Shown here: positions 7,516 to 16,097 of the stretch, one piece after another
How the letters are laid out: each line of letters begins with the position of its first letter
Numbering within the stretch: position 1 is the first letter of the stretch
Source: an uncultured Dialister sp.
GTDB lineage: Bacteria > Bacillota > Negativicutes > Veillonellales > Dialisteraceae
Assembly (NCBI GenBank): GCA_934193095.1
Contig: CAKPUX010000016.1
Location: 1 to 38,168 of the forward strand
Direction: 5' to 3'
Length of the DNA: 38,168 nucleotides
The notes under the pieces: model-generated
Database searches by the model: none
What the model was told of the DNA's origin: nothing
The model's input: the letters and a program-made list of their open reading frames with translations, nothing else
Translations under genes and position numbers: made by a program

Positions 7516-8109
7516 TCAACCTCTTTTCGTGATGATACTTCGTTTCTCTGTAATGATACCGGCCATACACTGGTCGAAGGGCTCTTCAGGGAGAAAATCT
7601 ACGACTTGGAAATCCCAGAGAGCCATGATCCTTTTTTCATAGGAGATCTTTGCCAGATACCTGTCATAGTATCCGGCTCCCATCCCCAGGCGCGCACCGT
7701 TCTCTGTCCCCGCAGTCCCCGGTACCAAGACTAGATCAAGCATGTCCGGCGCTATGGCTTCATAGCCCTTGGGCAGATCCCGCAGGCCATACGGTCCTTG
7801 GATGAAATGCTCCATATTCATGAGCCGCCCCGCCTCCATCTGCTTTCCCGGCAGACATACCGGGATGTAGACCTCTTTCCCATCAGAAAGAGCGCGGCGG
7901 ATGAAAGGATCGAGATCGGCTTCTCCCTTCATGGAAAGGTAAGCCATGATGCGATGGGCTTTGTGATACACGGCTGACCCGCAGATTCGATCCGCCAAAG
8001 CGAGGCTCATGACTTCCATGTCAGTAGCAGAAAGAGCCCGCCGTAAGGCGAGCATCTTCTGGCGGATTTCCTTCTTCCGTGTCACGGAAGGAGTATCCGT
8101 CTCTATCAT
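7516..8109 (-). CDS. 5-formyltetrahydrofolate cyclo-ligase
   Basis: MTHFS converts 5-formyl-THF to 5,10-methenyl-THF with ATP, returning stored folate to the one-carbon pool served by FolD and Fhs elsewhere in this window. The 197-aa protein shows the N-terminal basic helix (RKKEIRQKMLALRRAL). The diagnostic C-terminal motif is GARLGMGAGYYDRYL (about 142-156), which binds ATP and folate. The ATG overlaps the yajC stop by 4 nt (ATGA), so it is firmly inside the export operon. No gene symbol is used because names differ between species (ygfA, yqgN, fthC). Confidence 0.93.
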   Translation of the reverse strand: MIETDTPSVTRKKEIRQKMLALRRALSATDMEVMSLALADRICGSAVYHKAHRIMAYLSMKGEADLDPFIRRALSDGKEVYIPVCLPGKQMEAGRLMNMEHFIQGPYGLRDLPKGYEAIAPDMLDLVLVPGTAGTENGARLGMGAGYYDRYLAKISYEKRIMALWDFQVVDFLPEEPFDQCMAGIITEKRSIITKRG

Positions 8110-8603
8110 TTCTTTTCCTCTTTTTTGTCTTTAGAAGCGTCTTTATCTTCGACCTCGACGACTTCCTCGACCACTTCTGTGCCGGCATCTTTCGGATCAT
8201 CCACTTCGACGACCTCTTCCACCACTTCGGTTTCCGGTTCATCTTTGTGCTTGGTCTGATTCATGACCTGTTCTTCCGAAGCAGCGCCCAGGGCAGCCGC
8301 ACCGGCTTTCTTGGCAGTCTCTTCGTCGATGAGCTTCACATCACCGTGCTGAATAGCGGTCTTTTCTACTTTGATGATGACCTTCGGTGCGATCTCCAGC
8401 TCTACGTATTTGTCACGCAGTACTTTGATCGTCCCGTGAATGCCTCCAGCCGTTACTACATGATCCCCTTTTCTCAGGGACATCAGGAAACGACCTCTTT
8501 CCACCTTCAGCTTCTGCTGCGGGCGATACATGAAGAAATACATAATACCGACCAGCACCAGAAATGGCCATGCCAGACTGACGAAATTCATTACCTGTTC
8601 CAT
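8106..8603 (-). CDS. yajC: Preprotein translocase subunit YajC with acidic repeat tail
   Basis: YajC associates with SecD and SecF. Here it is 165 aa, clearly longer than the usual 85-110. One N-terminal membrane segment (about 10-25) is followed by the classic YRPQQK motif and the block GDHVVTAGGIHGTIK. The extra C-terminal ~75 residues are highly charged and contain the motif TEVVEEVVEV twice, followed by a lysine/glutamate tail. The ATG at 8603 has GGAGG 8 nt upstream. An in-frame ATG at 8621 includes that Shine-Dalgarno in its own coding sequence and was rejected. First gene of the export operon. Confidence 0.93.
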   Translation of the reverse strand: MEQVMNFVSLAWPFLVLVGIMYFFMYRPQQKLKVERGRFLMSLRKGDHVVTAGGIHGTIKVLRDKYVELEIAPKVIIKVEKTAIQHGDVKLIDEETAKKAGAAALGAASEEQVMNQTKHKDEPETEVVEEVVEVDDPKDAGTEVVEEVVEVEDKDASKDKKEEKK

Positions 8604-8625
8604 TTGATTCACCTCCGTCAAATCA

Positions 8626-8690
8626 TATGGTATTTATTTTACCATACTTTGATGATCGTTGTCTGTAGTTATTTTCTAATTATGTGTCAA
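8626..8690 (-). promoter_or_regulatory. Possible yajC promoter region with inverted repeat
   Basis: Read leftward, TTGACA (8685-8690) is present. The hexamer 17 nt further is TACAGA, a weak -10. Between this and the gene lies TATGGTA / TACCATA (8626-8646), a 7-bp inverted repeat with a 7-nt loop that could be an operator or a weak stem. Only suggestive. Confidence 0.35.
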
Positions 8691-8712
8691 AATGTTGTAA
8701 AGGGAGATGGGA

Positions 8713-9822
8713 TCAGCGATGATAGCCCGCCATGAAGCTCTCTCTGAACTCCGTGAAGTTTCCATCTATGATCGCCTGTCGCATATCACGCATAAACTGG
8801 AGCAGGAAGAAAAGATTGTGTATCGTCACGAGGCGGAAGGCGAGAAGCTCTTCCGACTTGTACAGATGACGGATGTATGCACGGCTGTAGTGCTGACAGG
8901 TGTAACACCCGCAGCCCTCCTCGAGCGGTGCCCAGTCCTTCTCATACTTCTTGTTCTTCATATTCATGCGGCCGGAATGCACCATGGCCATGCCATTTCT
9001 GGCAACACGCGTCGGGAATACGCAGTCGAACATATCGATGCCGCGAGCCACGCCTTCGACGAGGCAGTCCGGCGTGCCGACACCCATGAGGTATCTGGCT
9101 TTATTCACAGGCAGGAACTGGGTGGTGTACTCCAGAATGTCATACATGAGGTCATGCGGCTCACCGACCGAGAGCCCGCCGATCGCCATGCCGTCAAAGG
9201 GCATGGAGGAAATCTCGAGTGCGCTCCTCTTCCGAAGATCCTTGTACATACCGCCCTGCACGATACCGAACATGCCGCGATCCGTGCGGGTATGCGCTTT
9301 GATGCAGCGCTCTGCCCAGCGCGTCGTGCGCGCTGTGGAATGGTCGGCGTACTCATAGTCTGCCGGATAGGGGATACATTCATCGAAAGCCATGGCGATA
9401 TCGCTCCCCAGATCCTCCTGCGCATGAATGGAAACCTCCGGAGAGAGGAACTGCTTCGATCCATCGAGGAAGGAGCGAAAATGCACGCCCTCCTCTGTGA
9501 TCTTGCGCATAGCTCCCAGAGAGAAGACCTGAAAGCCGCCGCTGTCCGTCAGTATTCCCTTCGGCCAGTTCATAAAACGATGCAGCTCGCCAGCCTCTTT
9601 GATCAGCTCCGTGCCGGGACGCAGGAACAGGTGGTAGGTATTCGAGAGGATGATCTGCGCACCCATGTCTTCGAGTTCTTCGGGTGTGACAGTCTTGACT
9701 GTCGCCTGTGTACCGACCGGCATAAACATCGGCGTTTTGAACGTGCCATGAGGCGTGTGCAAGAGCCCTGCCCGCGCGCCGGTCTTCTTGTCTTCGGCAA
9801 CCAGTTCGTAGTTAATAACCAT
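8713..9822 (-). CDS. tgt: tRNA-guanine (queuine) transglycosylase
   Basis: Exchanges G34 of GUN-anticodon tRNAs for preQ1, the committed step of queuosine insertion. 369 aa, a (beta/alpha)8 barrel. The catalytic Asp contexts are LTDSGGFQVFSL (D93) and FDCVFPTR (D266). The zinc ligands C304, C306, C309 and H335 have the C-x-C-x2-C-x25-H spacing of the Zymomonas enzyme. AAGGA lies 9 nt before the ATG. It follows queA by 53 nt in the same direction, so the two are probably cotranscribed and supply consecutive enzymes of the pathway. Confidence 0.97.
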   Translation of the reverse strand: MVINYELVAEDKKTGARAGLLHTPHGTFKTPMFMPVGTQATVKTVTPEELEDMGAQIILSNTYHLFLRPGTELIKEAGELHRFMNWPKGILTDSGGFQVFSLGAMRKITEEGVHFRSFLDGSKQFLSPEVSIHAQEDLGSDIAMAFDECIPYPADYEYADHSTARTTRWAERCIKAHTRTDRGMFGIVQGGMYKDLRKRSALEISSMPFDGMAIGGLSVGEPHDLMYDILEYTTQFLPVNKARYLMGVGTPDCLVEGVARGIDMFDCVFPTRVARNGMAMVHSGRMNMKNKKYEKDWAPLEEGCGCYTCQHYSRAYIRHLYKSEELLAFRLVTIHNLFFLLQFMRDMRQAIIDGNFTEFRESFMAGYHR

Positions 9823-9875
9823 AGTTGTAGATCCTTATGATGTCTAAAAGATAGTTGATTAAATTCAGCATTTCC

Positions 9876-10895
9876 TTAACGCAAAAACATGGCATCACCG
9901 AAGGAGAAAAATCTGTATTTCTGCTTCACGGCCTCTTCATATGCCGCCAAAATGTGCTCCCGGCCGGCGAAGGAGGCCATCATCATGACGAGGGTGGATT
10001 CTGGAAGATGGAAATTCGTGACGATGGCATCGACCATGTGCCACTGATAGCCCGGATAGATATAGAGCTGCGTCCAACCGCTGCCGCTCTCAAGGATACC
10101 GCTCTGACCAGCGGACTCCAATGTGCGGACAGAGGTCGTGCCGACAGCGATGACACGACGGCCTTCGGCTCTCGCAGCATTCACTTCTTTCGCAGTTTCT
10201 TCACTGACCGTGTACCACTCCTTATGCATCTCATGGTCTTCGATATTTTCTTCAGAAACCGGGCGGAAGGTACCGATACCGACATGAAGGGTGACGAAGA
10301 GGAGCTTCGCGCCCTTCTTCTTCATTTCTTCCATAAGCTCCGGGGTGAAATGAAGGCCTGCCGTCGGAGCAGCCGCTGAACCCTTATACTTCGCGTACAC
10401 AGTCTGGTACTCATCATTGTTGCCAAGTTTTTTGTGAATATACGGCGGGGTCGGCATCTCACCGATCTGATCGAGAAGGCTGTCGAAATTGCCGTCATAG
10501 TGGAATTCGACCAGACGTCCGCCGAATTCCGTCTTATCCAACACTTTGCAGTAACAGTTCTCTGCGAATTCGATCTCTACGCCGGGCAGTGCCTTACGGC
10601 CCGGGTTCACGAGGACTTCCCATGTATCATTGCCCTTCGGCGTGAGGAGCAGCATCTCCACCTTGCCGCCAGTATCCCTCTTCTTGCCATAGAGGCGCGC
10701 AGGAATGACTTTCGTGTTATTGAAGACGAAAACATCTCCTTCGCGGATCTCGTCCAGGATATCACGGAAATGGTGATGCTCCCACTCCCCCGTCTTCTTG
10801 TCAACCATCATCAGGCGGCAGGAGTCACGCGGCTCTGCCGGTTCCTGAGCAATCAGTTCTTTGGGTAAATCGTAATTGAATTCTTCCAGTTTCAT
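9876..10895 (-). CDS. queA: S-adenosylmethionine:tRNA ribosyltransferase-isomerase
   Basis: QueA transfers the ribosyl moiety of SAM to preQ1-tRNA, forming epoxyqueuosine. 339 aa, normal length. The N-terminus MKLEEFNYDLPKELIAQEPA and the segment VFNNTKVIPARLYG are strongly conserved in QueA, as are AAPTAGLHFTPEL and THHVGIGTF-like text (here TLHVGIGTFRPV). The ATG at 10895 has AAGGAG 8 nt upstream. The frame stays open 42 codons further upstream into repeat copy B, with no ribosome binding site at 11021, so the upstream part is probably not translated. Upstream of tgt; QueG, the next enzyme, is at 2598. Confidence 0.97.
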   Translation of the reverse strand: MKLEEFNYDLPKELIAQEPAEPRDSCRLMMVDKKTGEWEHHHFRDILDEIREGDVFVFNNTKVIPARLYGKKRDTGGKVEMLLLTPKGNDTWEVLVNPGRKALPGVEIEFAENCYCKVLDKTEFGGRLVEFHYDGNFDSLLDQIGEMPTPPYIHKKLGNNDEYQTVYAKYKGSAAAPTAGLHFTPELMEEMKKKGAKLLFVTLHVGIGTFRPVSEENIEDHEMHKEWYTVSEETAKEVNAARAEGRRVIAVGTTSVRTLESAGQSGILESGSGWTQLYIYPGYQWHMVDAIVTNFHLPESTLVMMMASFAGREHILAAYEEAVKQKYRFFSFGDAMFLR

Positions 10896-10904
10896 GAATA
10901 TATC

Positions 10905-11106
10905 TCCTTTGTAAATGGGTTTAAGGTTAGCTCGTTGGGCGGAGCGTCCTTTGACTGTTTGTGAAAGAGGTTCAGCGGGTTCTATAGGTTCAAGAGGTTC
11001 AAAGGGGTTGGTGCGGCGCATAAAAAGCAGAAGCGCCGCGAAGGTTTGAAACTAGCGGTTTTCTCGTATCGCAAACCTAATCCCTAGCTACCAGTCACTA
11101 GTCACT
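10905..11106 (-). repeat. Dispersed intergenic repeat, copy B (upstream of queA)
   Basis: Read leftward, this copy matches copy A module by module. It has heptads TGACTAGTGACTGG at 11085-11106, the block TAGGTTTGCGATAC, ACCGCTAGTTTCAAACCT, hairpin arms GCGGCGC/GCGCCGC, a 9-nt periodic GAACC array, then TCAAAGGACGC and GCTAACC. It ends against the queA ribosome binding site, just as copy A ends against queG. Confidence 0.85.
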
Positions 11107-11379
11107 CATACCTGCTTTCAAACTTAGCCCTCGGGTGTGCCGTCCTTTGATTGTTTGCGAAAGAGGTTCAGCGGGTTTTATAGGTAGGGATTAGACTGGG
11201 AGACTAGGAGACATCAGATATCAGACGCCAGACATCTGACTTCTATCCTCCGGCCTTCGGGCATCGCCCCATATATATTCGCGGCGAAGCCGCCACCTTC
11301 ATTCCTCATTCCTCATTCAAACGAGGCTTTCAAACGCAATCTAGGAACAGCACGTCCCCGGGGCTAACTCTGAACCTTT
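11107..11379. repeat. Intergenic repeat region, degenerate modules (copy D)
   Basis: Fills the rest of the queA-spoIID gap. It repeats copy-B modules in degraded form (CCGTCCTTTGATTGTTTG, GAAAGAGGTTCAGCGGG). It also has a segment CATTCCTCATTCCTCATTC followed by AAACGAGGCTTTCAAAC that is shared with the ruvA-ruvB gap. A period-7 character persists in the GGGATTAGACTGGGAGACTA area. No gene or terminator recognised. Confidence 0.65.
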
Positions 11380-12720
11380 TTATTGATACCATTTTTCCAC
11401 TTTTGTCCCCTGATAGTAATGCGCGAGGATCTCTTTGTAATAATCTTTCCCATCGCCGTGCTTTTCCGCCATGGCCTCCGCGCCCCACTGAGAGAGGCCG
11501 AGACCATGACCATAGCCATAGCCGGTGATGATGAGCTGATCTCCTTTGAAAAGGATATCAAACATGGCACTCCTGAGGCCGAAGATCTTTCTCATCGTCA
11601 CTCCCGAGAGGCTCACCCAGCCGTTGCTACCGCGACAGATGAGTTTCTTCACACGGCCTGCCGGTGTGCGGTCTCCCGCGTAATGGACTTTGCCAAACTG
11701 CAGATTTGACAGCTTGATATTCTGTATCTTTCCGACGCCATAGCCGGACGCGCTCAGTTTTTTCGAAAACGCATCCCGCGTCAGCGTAACTGTCCATGGT
11801 TTCTTTGTCTGAGGGGAGAGCTCTTCGGGGACGCCCTGCAGGTACGGCTTTGAAATCCCCCAGACATTTTCACCATACTCCGTATAGCCGCCGCCATCCG
11901 CATGGAAGAGTGCATCGATCGCTTTCCCGTCAAAGGTGATGACCTCGCCGCGGGTCTCTCTGACGGCTTCGTCGGTCGCCTTCGTCTCCACGCCGGCACC
12001 TTTGTAGACCTGGCTCTCCACATCATCGGTCACATCATAGCCCGATGCGCGATAGCCGTTCCTGTGATAGAGGGCATAGGTCCTTGCAGCGACGGCCTGC
12101 GCCTTCAGTGCATCGATCCTCCATGTAGGAATGCTTTCGCTCGGAACGACGCCGCGAAGATATTCCTCCATCGGCACCACATTCACCATCACCACGCCCT
12201 CATTCCATGGAGAGGGGATGAGCTTCATCTTTCCGCGATAGCGATTTCCTTTCACCGCAAAGGACGGCTCGGTCTGGACAGGCTCGAGATAAACCGCAGT
12301 GCCGAGCTTTTTTCCATTGATGGAGATCATCTGCCCTGCGCGTGAGATGGAGAACTCCTCCCCTTTTCGATAGGTGCTCACGGTCTTCCCATCAACCGTA
12401 CCCCGGCACGCTTCGAGCCCGGTAAGAGAGAGGCGCATGCCGGAAGTGAGCCCCACTTCGATCCATGGCTCGTCCATCTGAGAGATGGGTGCCTCGTCCT
12501 TATTCTCCTTCTTTTTATTCTCTTTCTTATTCTTTTTATCTTTTTTCTTTTTCGCTTTTTCTTTCTTAGGCTGCTTCTCTGGAGCCGCTTTCATCTGCTG
12601 GGCTGATGGACTTGCCAGCGTTTCCTTCTGCCGGATCGGAATGGTCTCTGCAGATATGACTGCCCCCAGGGAAAGAGAGAAACAAACAGCGAGACAAGCG
12701 GATATGATCTTTTTCTTCAT
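11380..12720 (-). CDS. SpoIID/LytB-domain protein, paralogue 1 (secreted)
   Basis: SpoIID-type enzymes are lytic transglycosylases that cut glycan strands lacking stem peptides. In non-sporulating Negativicutes the cell-wall role is unknown. The 446-aa protein has an N-terminal signal sequence (about residues 1-25) and then a striking lysine-rich linker (about 47-75: repeated KKEK, KKDK, KKEN). The SpoIID domain includes EEYLRGVVPSE, LKAQAVAARTYAL, a DALFHADGGGYTE block and the C-terminal GYGYGHGLGLSQWGA. The ATG at 12720 has GGAG 7 nt upstream; an ATG 6 nt earlier sits too close to it. It is the second of a tandem pair. Confidence 0.9.
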   Translation of the reverse strand: MKKKIISACLAVCFSLSLGAVISAETIPIRQKETLASPSAQQMKAAPEKQPKKEKAKKKKDKKNKKENKKKENKDEAPISQMDEPWIEVGLTSGMRLSLTGLEACRGTVDGKTVSTYRKGEEFSISRAGQMISINGKKLGTAVYLEPVQTEPSFAVKGNRYRGKMKLIPSPWNEGVVMVNVVPMEEYLRGVVPSESIPTWRIDALKAQAVAARTYALYHRNGYRASGYDVTDDVESQVYKGAGVETKATDEAVRETRGEVITFDGKAIDALFHADGGGYTEYGENVWGISKPYLQGVPEELSPQTKKPWTVTLTRDAFSKKLSASGYGVGKIQNIKLSNLQFGKVHYAGDRTPAGRVKKLICRGSNGWVSLSGVTMRKIFGLRSAMFDILFKGDQLIITGYGYGHGLGLSQWGAEAMAEKHGDGKDYYKEILAHYYQGTKVEKWYQ

Positions 12721-12819
12721 ATACATGCTCCATGATAAAGGGGAAACGGGCTGATTGATTCAGTGGGCTATCCCTCATGAAATCAAACAACAAAGTATGC
12801 GCGTATCCAGCGTCTCCCC

Positions 12820-14091
12820 TCAATATATCTTCTCCACTTTCGTTCCGGTGAAATAATGCGTAAGGATGGTCTTGTAGTAATCTTTGGCCCCGCCGTGCTT
12901 TTCTGCCATGGCTTCTGCCCCCCATTGCGAAAGGCCAAGGCCATGACCATAGCCATAGCCGGTGATAACGAGCTGATTTCCGCTGACAGACAGATCAAAA
13001 AGTGTACTGTTCAAATCATAGATCTGCTGCAGACGGTCCCCCGAAACCACTCGATTTCCCTTCGAACCGACAAGTGTCACAGACTTTACGCGTCCGGAAA
13101 TCCCGCGGTCGCTCGCCTTATGTGCCTCTCCGATATGCAGGGCTGAAAGCTTGATCCCCTTCAGTTTACCGACATCCGCCATCTTCATGAAGGAAGCAAG
13201 AGAGATCGTCTTCTTCCATGGGGTCGCGTACTTGTCTTCCGGCACGCCTTTGAGATATGGCACTGCCGATCCCCATACATTTTCACAGTTTTCCGTATAG
13301 CCGCCGCCGCTCGCATGGAAGACCGCATCGATCGGCGAGCCGCCGTAGGTGACGACTTCTCCCGCCGTCTCCATGACGGCGCGATTCGTCGCCTCTGTCT
13401 CTGCCGATACGCCGCGATAGACCTGCGTGCGTGTGTCGTCTGTCACATCGTAGCCGGCTGAGCGATAGCCATTCTTATGAAACATAGCATACGTTCTGGC
13501 CGCCACAGCCTGTGCCTTGATGGCATCCATCTGCCAGGAAGGGACGATCTCACATGGCACGACACCCTTGAGGTAGTCCTCCATAGAGACCTGATTCACC
13601 AGTGTTACGCCGGAAGGAGAAGCGATGGCCTTGATCACGCCGCGATATTGATTTCCCTTCACGGCAAAGGCAGCCCCGCTGCCGCTGGATCTGAAATAGA
13701 TCTTGGCTCCCGCGCTTTTTCCATTGACAGAAAGACCGTTCCCGCTTTTAGAGATCGTAAGCCGCGTCCCCGCCGGATAAGAGCCGAGGCTGCTCCCCGC
13801 TTCCACATGAAACGCAGAAAGTCCGGTCAAAGAAAACTCGCTTCCCGACTGAAGCCCGACCTCGATCATCTGCCCTGCGGACTGCTTCTGTCCTGCCTCA
13901 GTCCTTTTTCTATGGGACTCAGCAGATGGCTGCTTCTTCTTCTGCCCCGTAGTCTTACGGGTGATCACCCGTGGCGATCTATGGATAGTCACTGTAGATT
14001 TTCCAGGGACCGGCTGGGTCGCTGCCATGGATACCGACCCCAAGGGGAGCAGCAGAGATAATGACAGCAGAATGACCATGTATTTTTTCAT
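12820..14091 (-). CDS. SpoIID/LytB-domain protein, paralogue 2 (secreted)
   Basis: 423 aa with an N-terminal signal peptide (MKKYMVILLSLSLLLPLGSV...), a basic serine/lysine linker (about 40-75) and the full SpoIID domain. The domain includes MEDYLKGVVPCE, IKAQAVAARTYAM, the AVFHASGGGYTEN block with the catalytic-region Glu, and GYGYGHGLGLSQWGA. It aligns with its downstream neighbour along the whole length, including the last 30 residues almost letter for letter, so this is a tandem duplication. The two differ mainly in the linkers. The ATG at 14091 has AAGG 9 nt upstream; an earlier ATG at 14151 would overlap ruvB and lacks a site. It lies 56 nt after ruvB. Confidence 0.9.
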   Translation of the reverse strand: MKKYMVILLSLSLLLPLGSVSMAATQPVPGKSTVTIHRSPRVITRKTTGQKKKQPSAESHRKRTEAGQKQSAGQMIEVGLQSGSEFSLTGLSAFHVEAGSSLGSYPAGTRLTISKSGNGLSVNGKSAGAKIYFRSSGSGAAFAVKGNQYRGVIKAIASPSGVTLVNQVSMEDYLKGVVPCEIVPSWQMDAIKAQAVAARTYAMFHKNGYRSAGYDVTDDTRTQVYRGVSAETEATNRAVMETAGEVVTYGGSPIDAVFHASGGGYTENCENVWGSAVPYLKGVPEDKYATPWKKTISLASFMKMADVGKLKGIKLSALHIGEAHKASDRGISGRVKSVTLVGSKGNRVVSGDRLQQIYDLNSTLFDLSVSGNQLVITGYGYGHGLGLSQWGAEAMAEKHGGAKDYYKTILTHYFTGTKVEKIY

Positions 14092-14147
14092 AAACAGATA
14101 CCTTCTTATAGGGGATTTAGGGAAATGTGGCTGCGGTATGTTCCGCA

Positions 14148-15206
14148 TCACTTTTCCCCTTTCGCAGGAAAGGCTGCTCCGATGTGCTCATAGGCTGCCT
14201 CAGTGGCAAGACGGCCGCGAGGGGTACGGGAGAGGAAGCCGATCTGCATGAGATAAGGCTCGCAGACATCTTCGATGGTCGCGCGCTCTTCGCTGACAGC
14301 GGCAGAAATGGTGTCGATCCCGACAGGACCGCCATTGAATTTATAAATGATCGCCTTCAGGATCTGATTATCCAGATCATCAAGTCCGATCTCATCGACA
14401 TGAAGCGCAGCCAGCGCCTCTGCGGCAATATCCGCCGTGATCGCGCTCCCCTTCACCTGCGCAAAGTCTCTGATGCGCTTCAAAAGGCGGTTCGCGATAC
14501 GCGGTGTCCCGCGCGAGCGTCGAGCGATCTCCTCTGCTCCGCTGTCCTCGATCTCGATCTGCAGGATGTGCGCGGCACGGGTAATGATCTTTTTCAACTC
14601 CTGCGGTTCATAGAACTGCATATGATTCGTGATGAGGAATCGGTCACGCAGCGGCGCGGAGAGAGAGCCTGCCCGCGTTGTCGCACCGATCAGCGTGAAA
14701 TGAGCAAGATCGATGCGGATGGAGCTGGCGCCAGTCCCCTTCCCCATGACAATATCCAGAGAAAAGTCTTCCATCGCAGAGTACAAAATTTCTTCGACAT
14801 TCCGATTCAGTCGATGGATCTCATCGATGAAAAGTACATCGTGGTCCTGCAATGTCGTCAGGATGGAAGCCAGCTCCCCTGGACGCCCGATGGCCGGACC
14901 GCTCGTCACTTTAAACTGCGAACCCAGCTCATTGGCGATGATCTTCGCCATGGTGGTCTTGCCGAGTCCCGGCGGTCCATAGAGCAGCACATGATCCAGC
15001 GGCTCTTTGCGCGACTTCGCTGCCTCGATGTACACCTTGAGATTCTTCTTGAAGGCTTCCTGTCCGATATAATCGTCCAGATGCTGCGGACGAAGCGTCG
15101 TCTGCCACTCGTCTTTTGCGCTTTCTTCGGTGGAAACGATGCGCCCCTTGCTGCCGAGCACCTCTTCCTCTTCACCGCCAAGGCTTTTGATGTATTTGTT
15201 CTTCAT
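14148..15206 (-). CDS. ruvB: Holliday junction branch migration ATPase RuvB
   Basis: RuvB is the hexameric AAA+ motor that, with RuvA, drives branch migration of Holliday junctions. 352 aa. Walker A is GPPGLGKTT (77-85), Walker B ends in DEIH (128-131), the sensor block is GATTRAGSLSAPLRDRF and the winged-helix C-terminus contains FLSRTPRGR. AGGAG is 5 nt before the ATG. A 250-nt repeat-filled gap separates it from ruvA, so the ruvCAB cluster is interrupted by intergenic repeats on both sides of ruvA. Confidence 0.98.
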   Translation of the reverse strand: MKNKYIKSLGGEEEEVLGSKGRIVSTEESAKDEWQTTLRPQHLDDYIGQEAFKKNLKVYIEAAKSRKEPLDHVLLYGPPGLGKTTMAKIIANELGSQFKVTSGPAIGRPGELASILTTLQDHDVLFIDEIHRLNRNVEEILYSAMEDFSLDIVMGKGTGASSIRIDLAHFTLIGATTRAGSLSAPLRDRFLITNHMQFYEPQELKKIITRAAHILQIEIEDSGAEEIARRSRGTPRIANRLLKRIRDFAQVKGSAITADIAAEALAALHVDEIGLDDLDNQILKAIIYKFNGGPVGIDTISAAVSEERATIEDVCEPYLMQIGFLSRTPRGRLATEAAYEHIGAAFPAKGEK

Positions 15207-15456
15207 GAAGACTCCTTTGAAAAAGGTTCAGAAAATCGATTCCATAGATTTCAATAAGTTTGAAAGTGGCCTCGAGTGACTAGTGACTAGTGACTGGTGA
15301 CTTAAATGCCATCTTCTGGCATCGCCGTATTTATGCTTTTCGGCGCTTCCTTATTTTTTCGCGCCGCACCATCATTTCGCATTTCTCATTTCTAATTTCT
15401 CATTCAAGCGAAGCTTTCACTCCCAATCAAAGGACGGCACACCCAAGGGGCTACCC
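15207..15456 (+). repeat. Intergenic repeat region between ruvA and ruvB (copy C)
   Basis: Contains a heptad array (15275-15303, units AGTGACT and GGTGACT) and a GC hairpin module CGGCGCTTCC...GCGCCGCACCA (about 15340-15370). It also has the CATTTCTCATTTCTAATTTC segment with AAGCGAAGCTTTCA, and AATCAAAGGACGGCACACCC ahead of ruvA's end. The modules are in the same + orientation as copy A although the genes run leftward. Confidence 0.75.
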
Positions 15457-16062
15457 CTATCCTCTGCTCTTCCCAAACTCCCGCAATGCCGCTCCGACGA
15501 GCTGAGAAACATTGTCATACTCGCCCGCGAGCCTCTTAAGGACAGGCGCGATCTCTTCCGCCTCATAGCCGAGCGCCATGAGTGCACGCGCTGCTTCTCC
15601 GCTCATCCCTTCGTCTTGCTCTGCCGCAGAGACCGAAGGGATCTCTGTTTCAACCGAAGCAAAGACACCGACCTTATCCTTGAGCTCGACAAGAAGACGC
15701 TCCGCCGTCTTCTTGCCGATACCGGGGAGCTTTGTCAGCTGGGAGACATTCTGTGCCTTCACCGCACCGACAAAAGCAGCCGGCGTCATGGCAGAGAGGA
15801 TGCCCATCGCGACCTTAGGCCCGATCTTGGAGATCGAGATCAAAAGCAGAAAGAGCTCCTGCTCTTCCTGTCCGAGAAAGCCATAGAGCAGGATCGCATC
15901 CTCACGGACTGCCATGTACGTGAAGAGCTTCGCCTCCTCCCCGGTCATGAGCTGCTGACGGGTCTTATCGGAAATGAAGATCCGATACCCGATGCCGCCT
16001 GTTTCCAGAAAACAGAAATCTTTGAAAAGGGCCGTCACACGGCCTTTGATATATCCGATCAT
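15457..16062 (-). CDS. ruvA: Holliday junction DNA-binding protein RuvA
   Basis: RuvA tetramers hold the Holliday junction in a square-planar form and load RuvB. 201 aa. Domain I begins MIGYIKGRVTALFKDFCFLE. Two helix-hairpin-helix motifs include ISKIGPKVAMGILSAM and LTKLPGIGKKTAERLLVEL (domain II). The C-terminal RuvB-binding domain III includes EAARALMALGYEAEE. AAGGA lies 10 nt before the ATG. Flanked on both sides by repeat arrays, it is still in the standard C-A-B order. Confidence 0.98.
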   Translation of the reverse strand: MIGYIKGRVTALFKDFCFLETGGIGYRIFISDKTRQQLMTGEEAKLFTYMAVREDAILLYGFLGQEEQELFLLLISISKIGPKVAMGILSAMTPAAFVGAVKAQNVSQLTKLPGIGKKTAERLLVELKDKVGVFASVETEIPSVSAAEQDEGMSGEAARALMALGYEAEEIAPVLKRLAGEYDNVSQLVGAALREFGKSRG

Positions 16063-16097
16063 GAGAACGTATTCCTTTAAGTTTGAAAGCAGAGATG

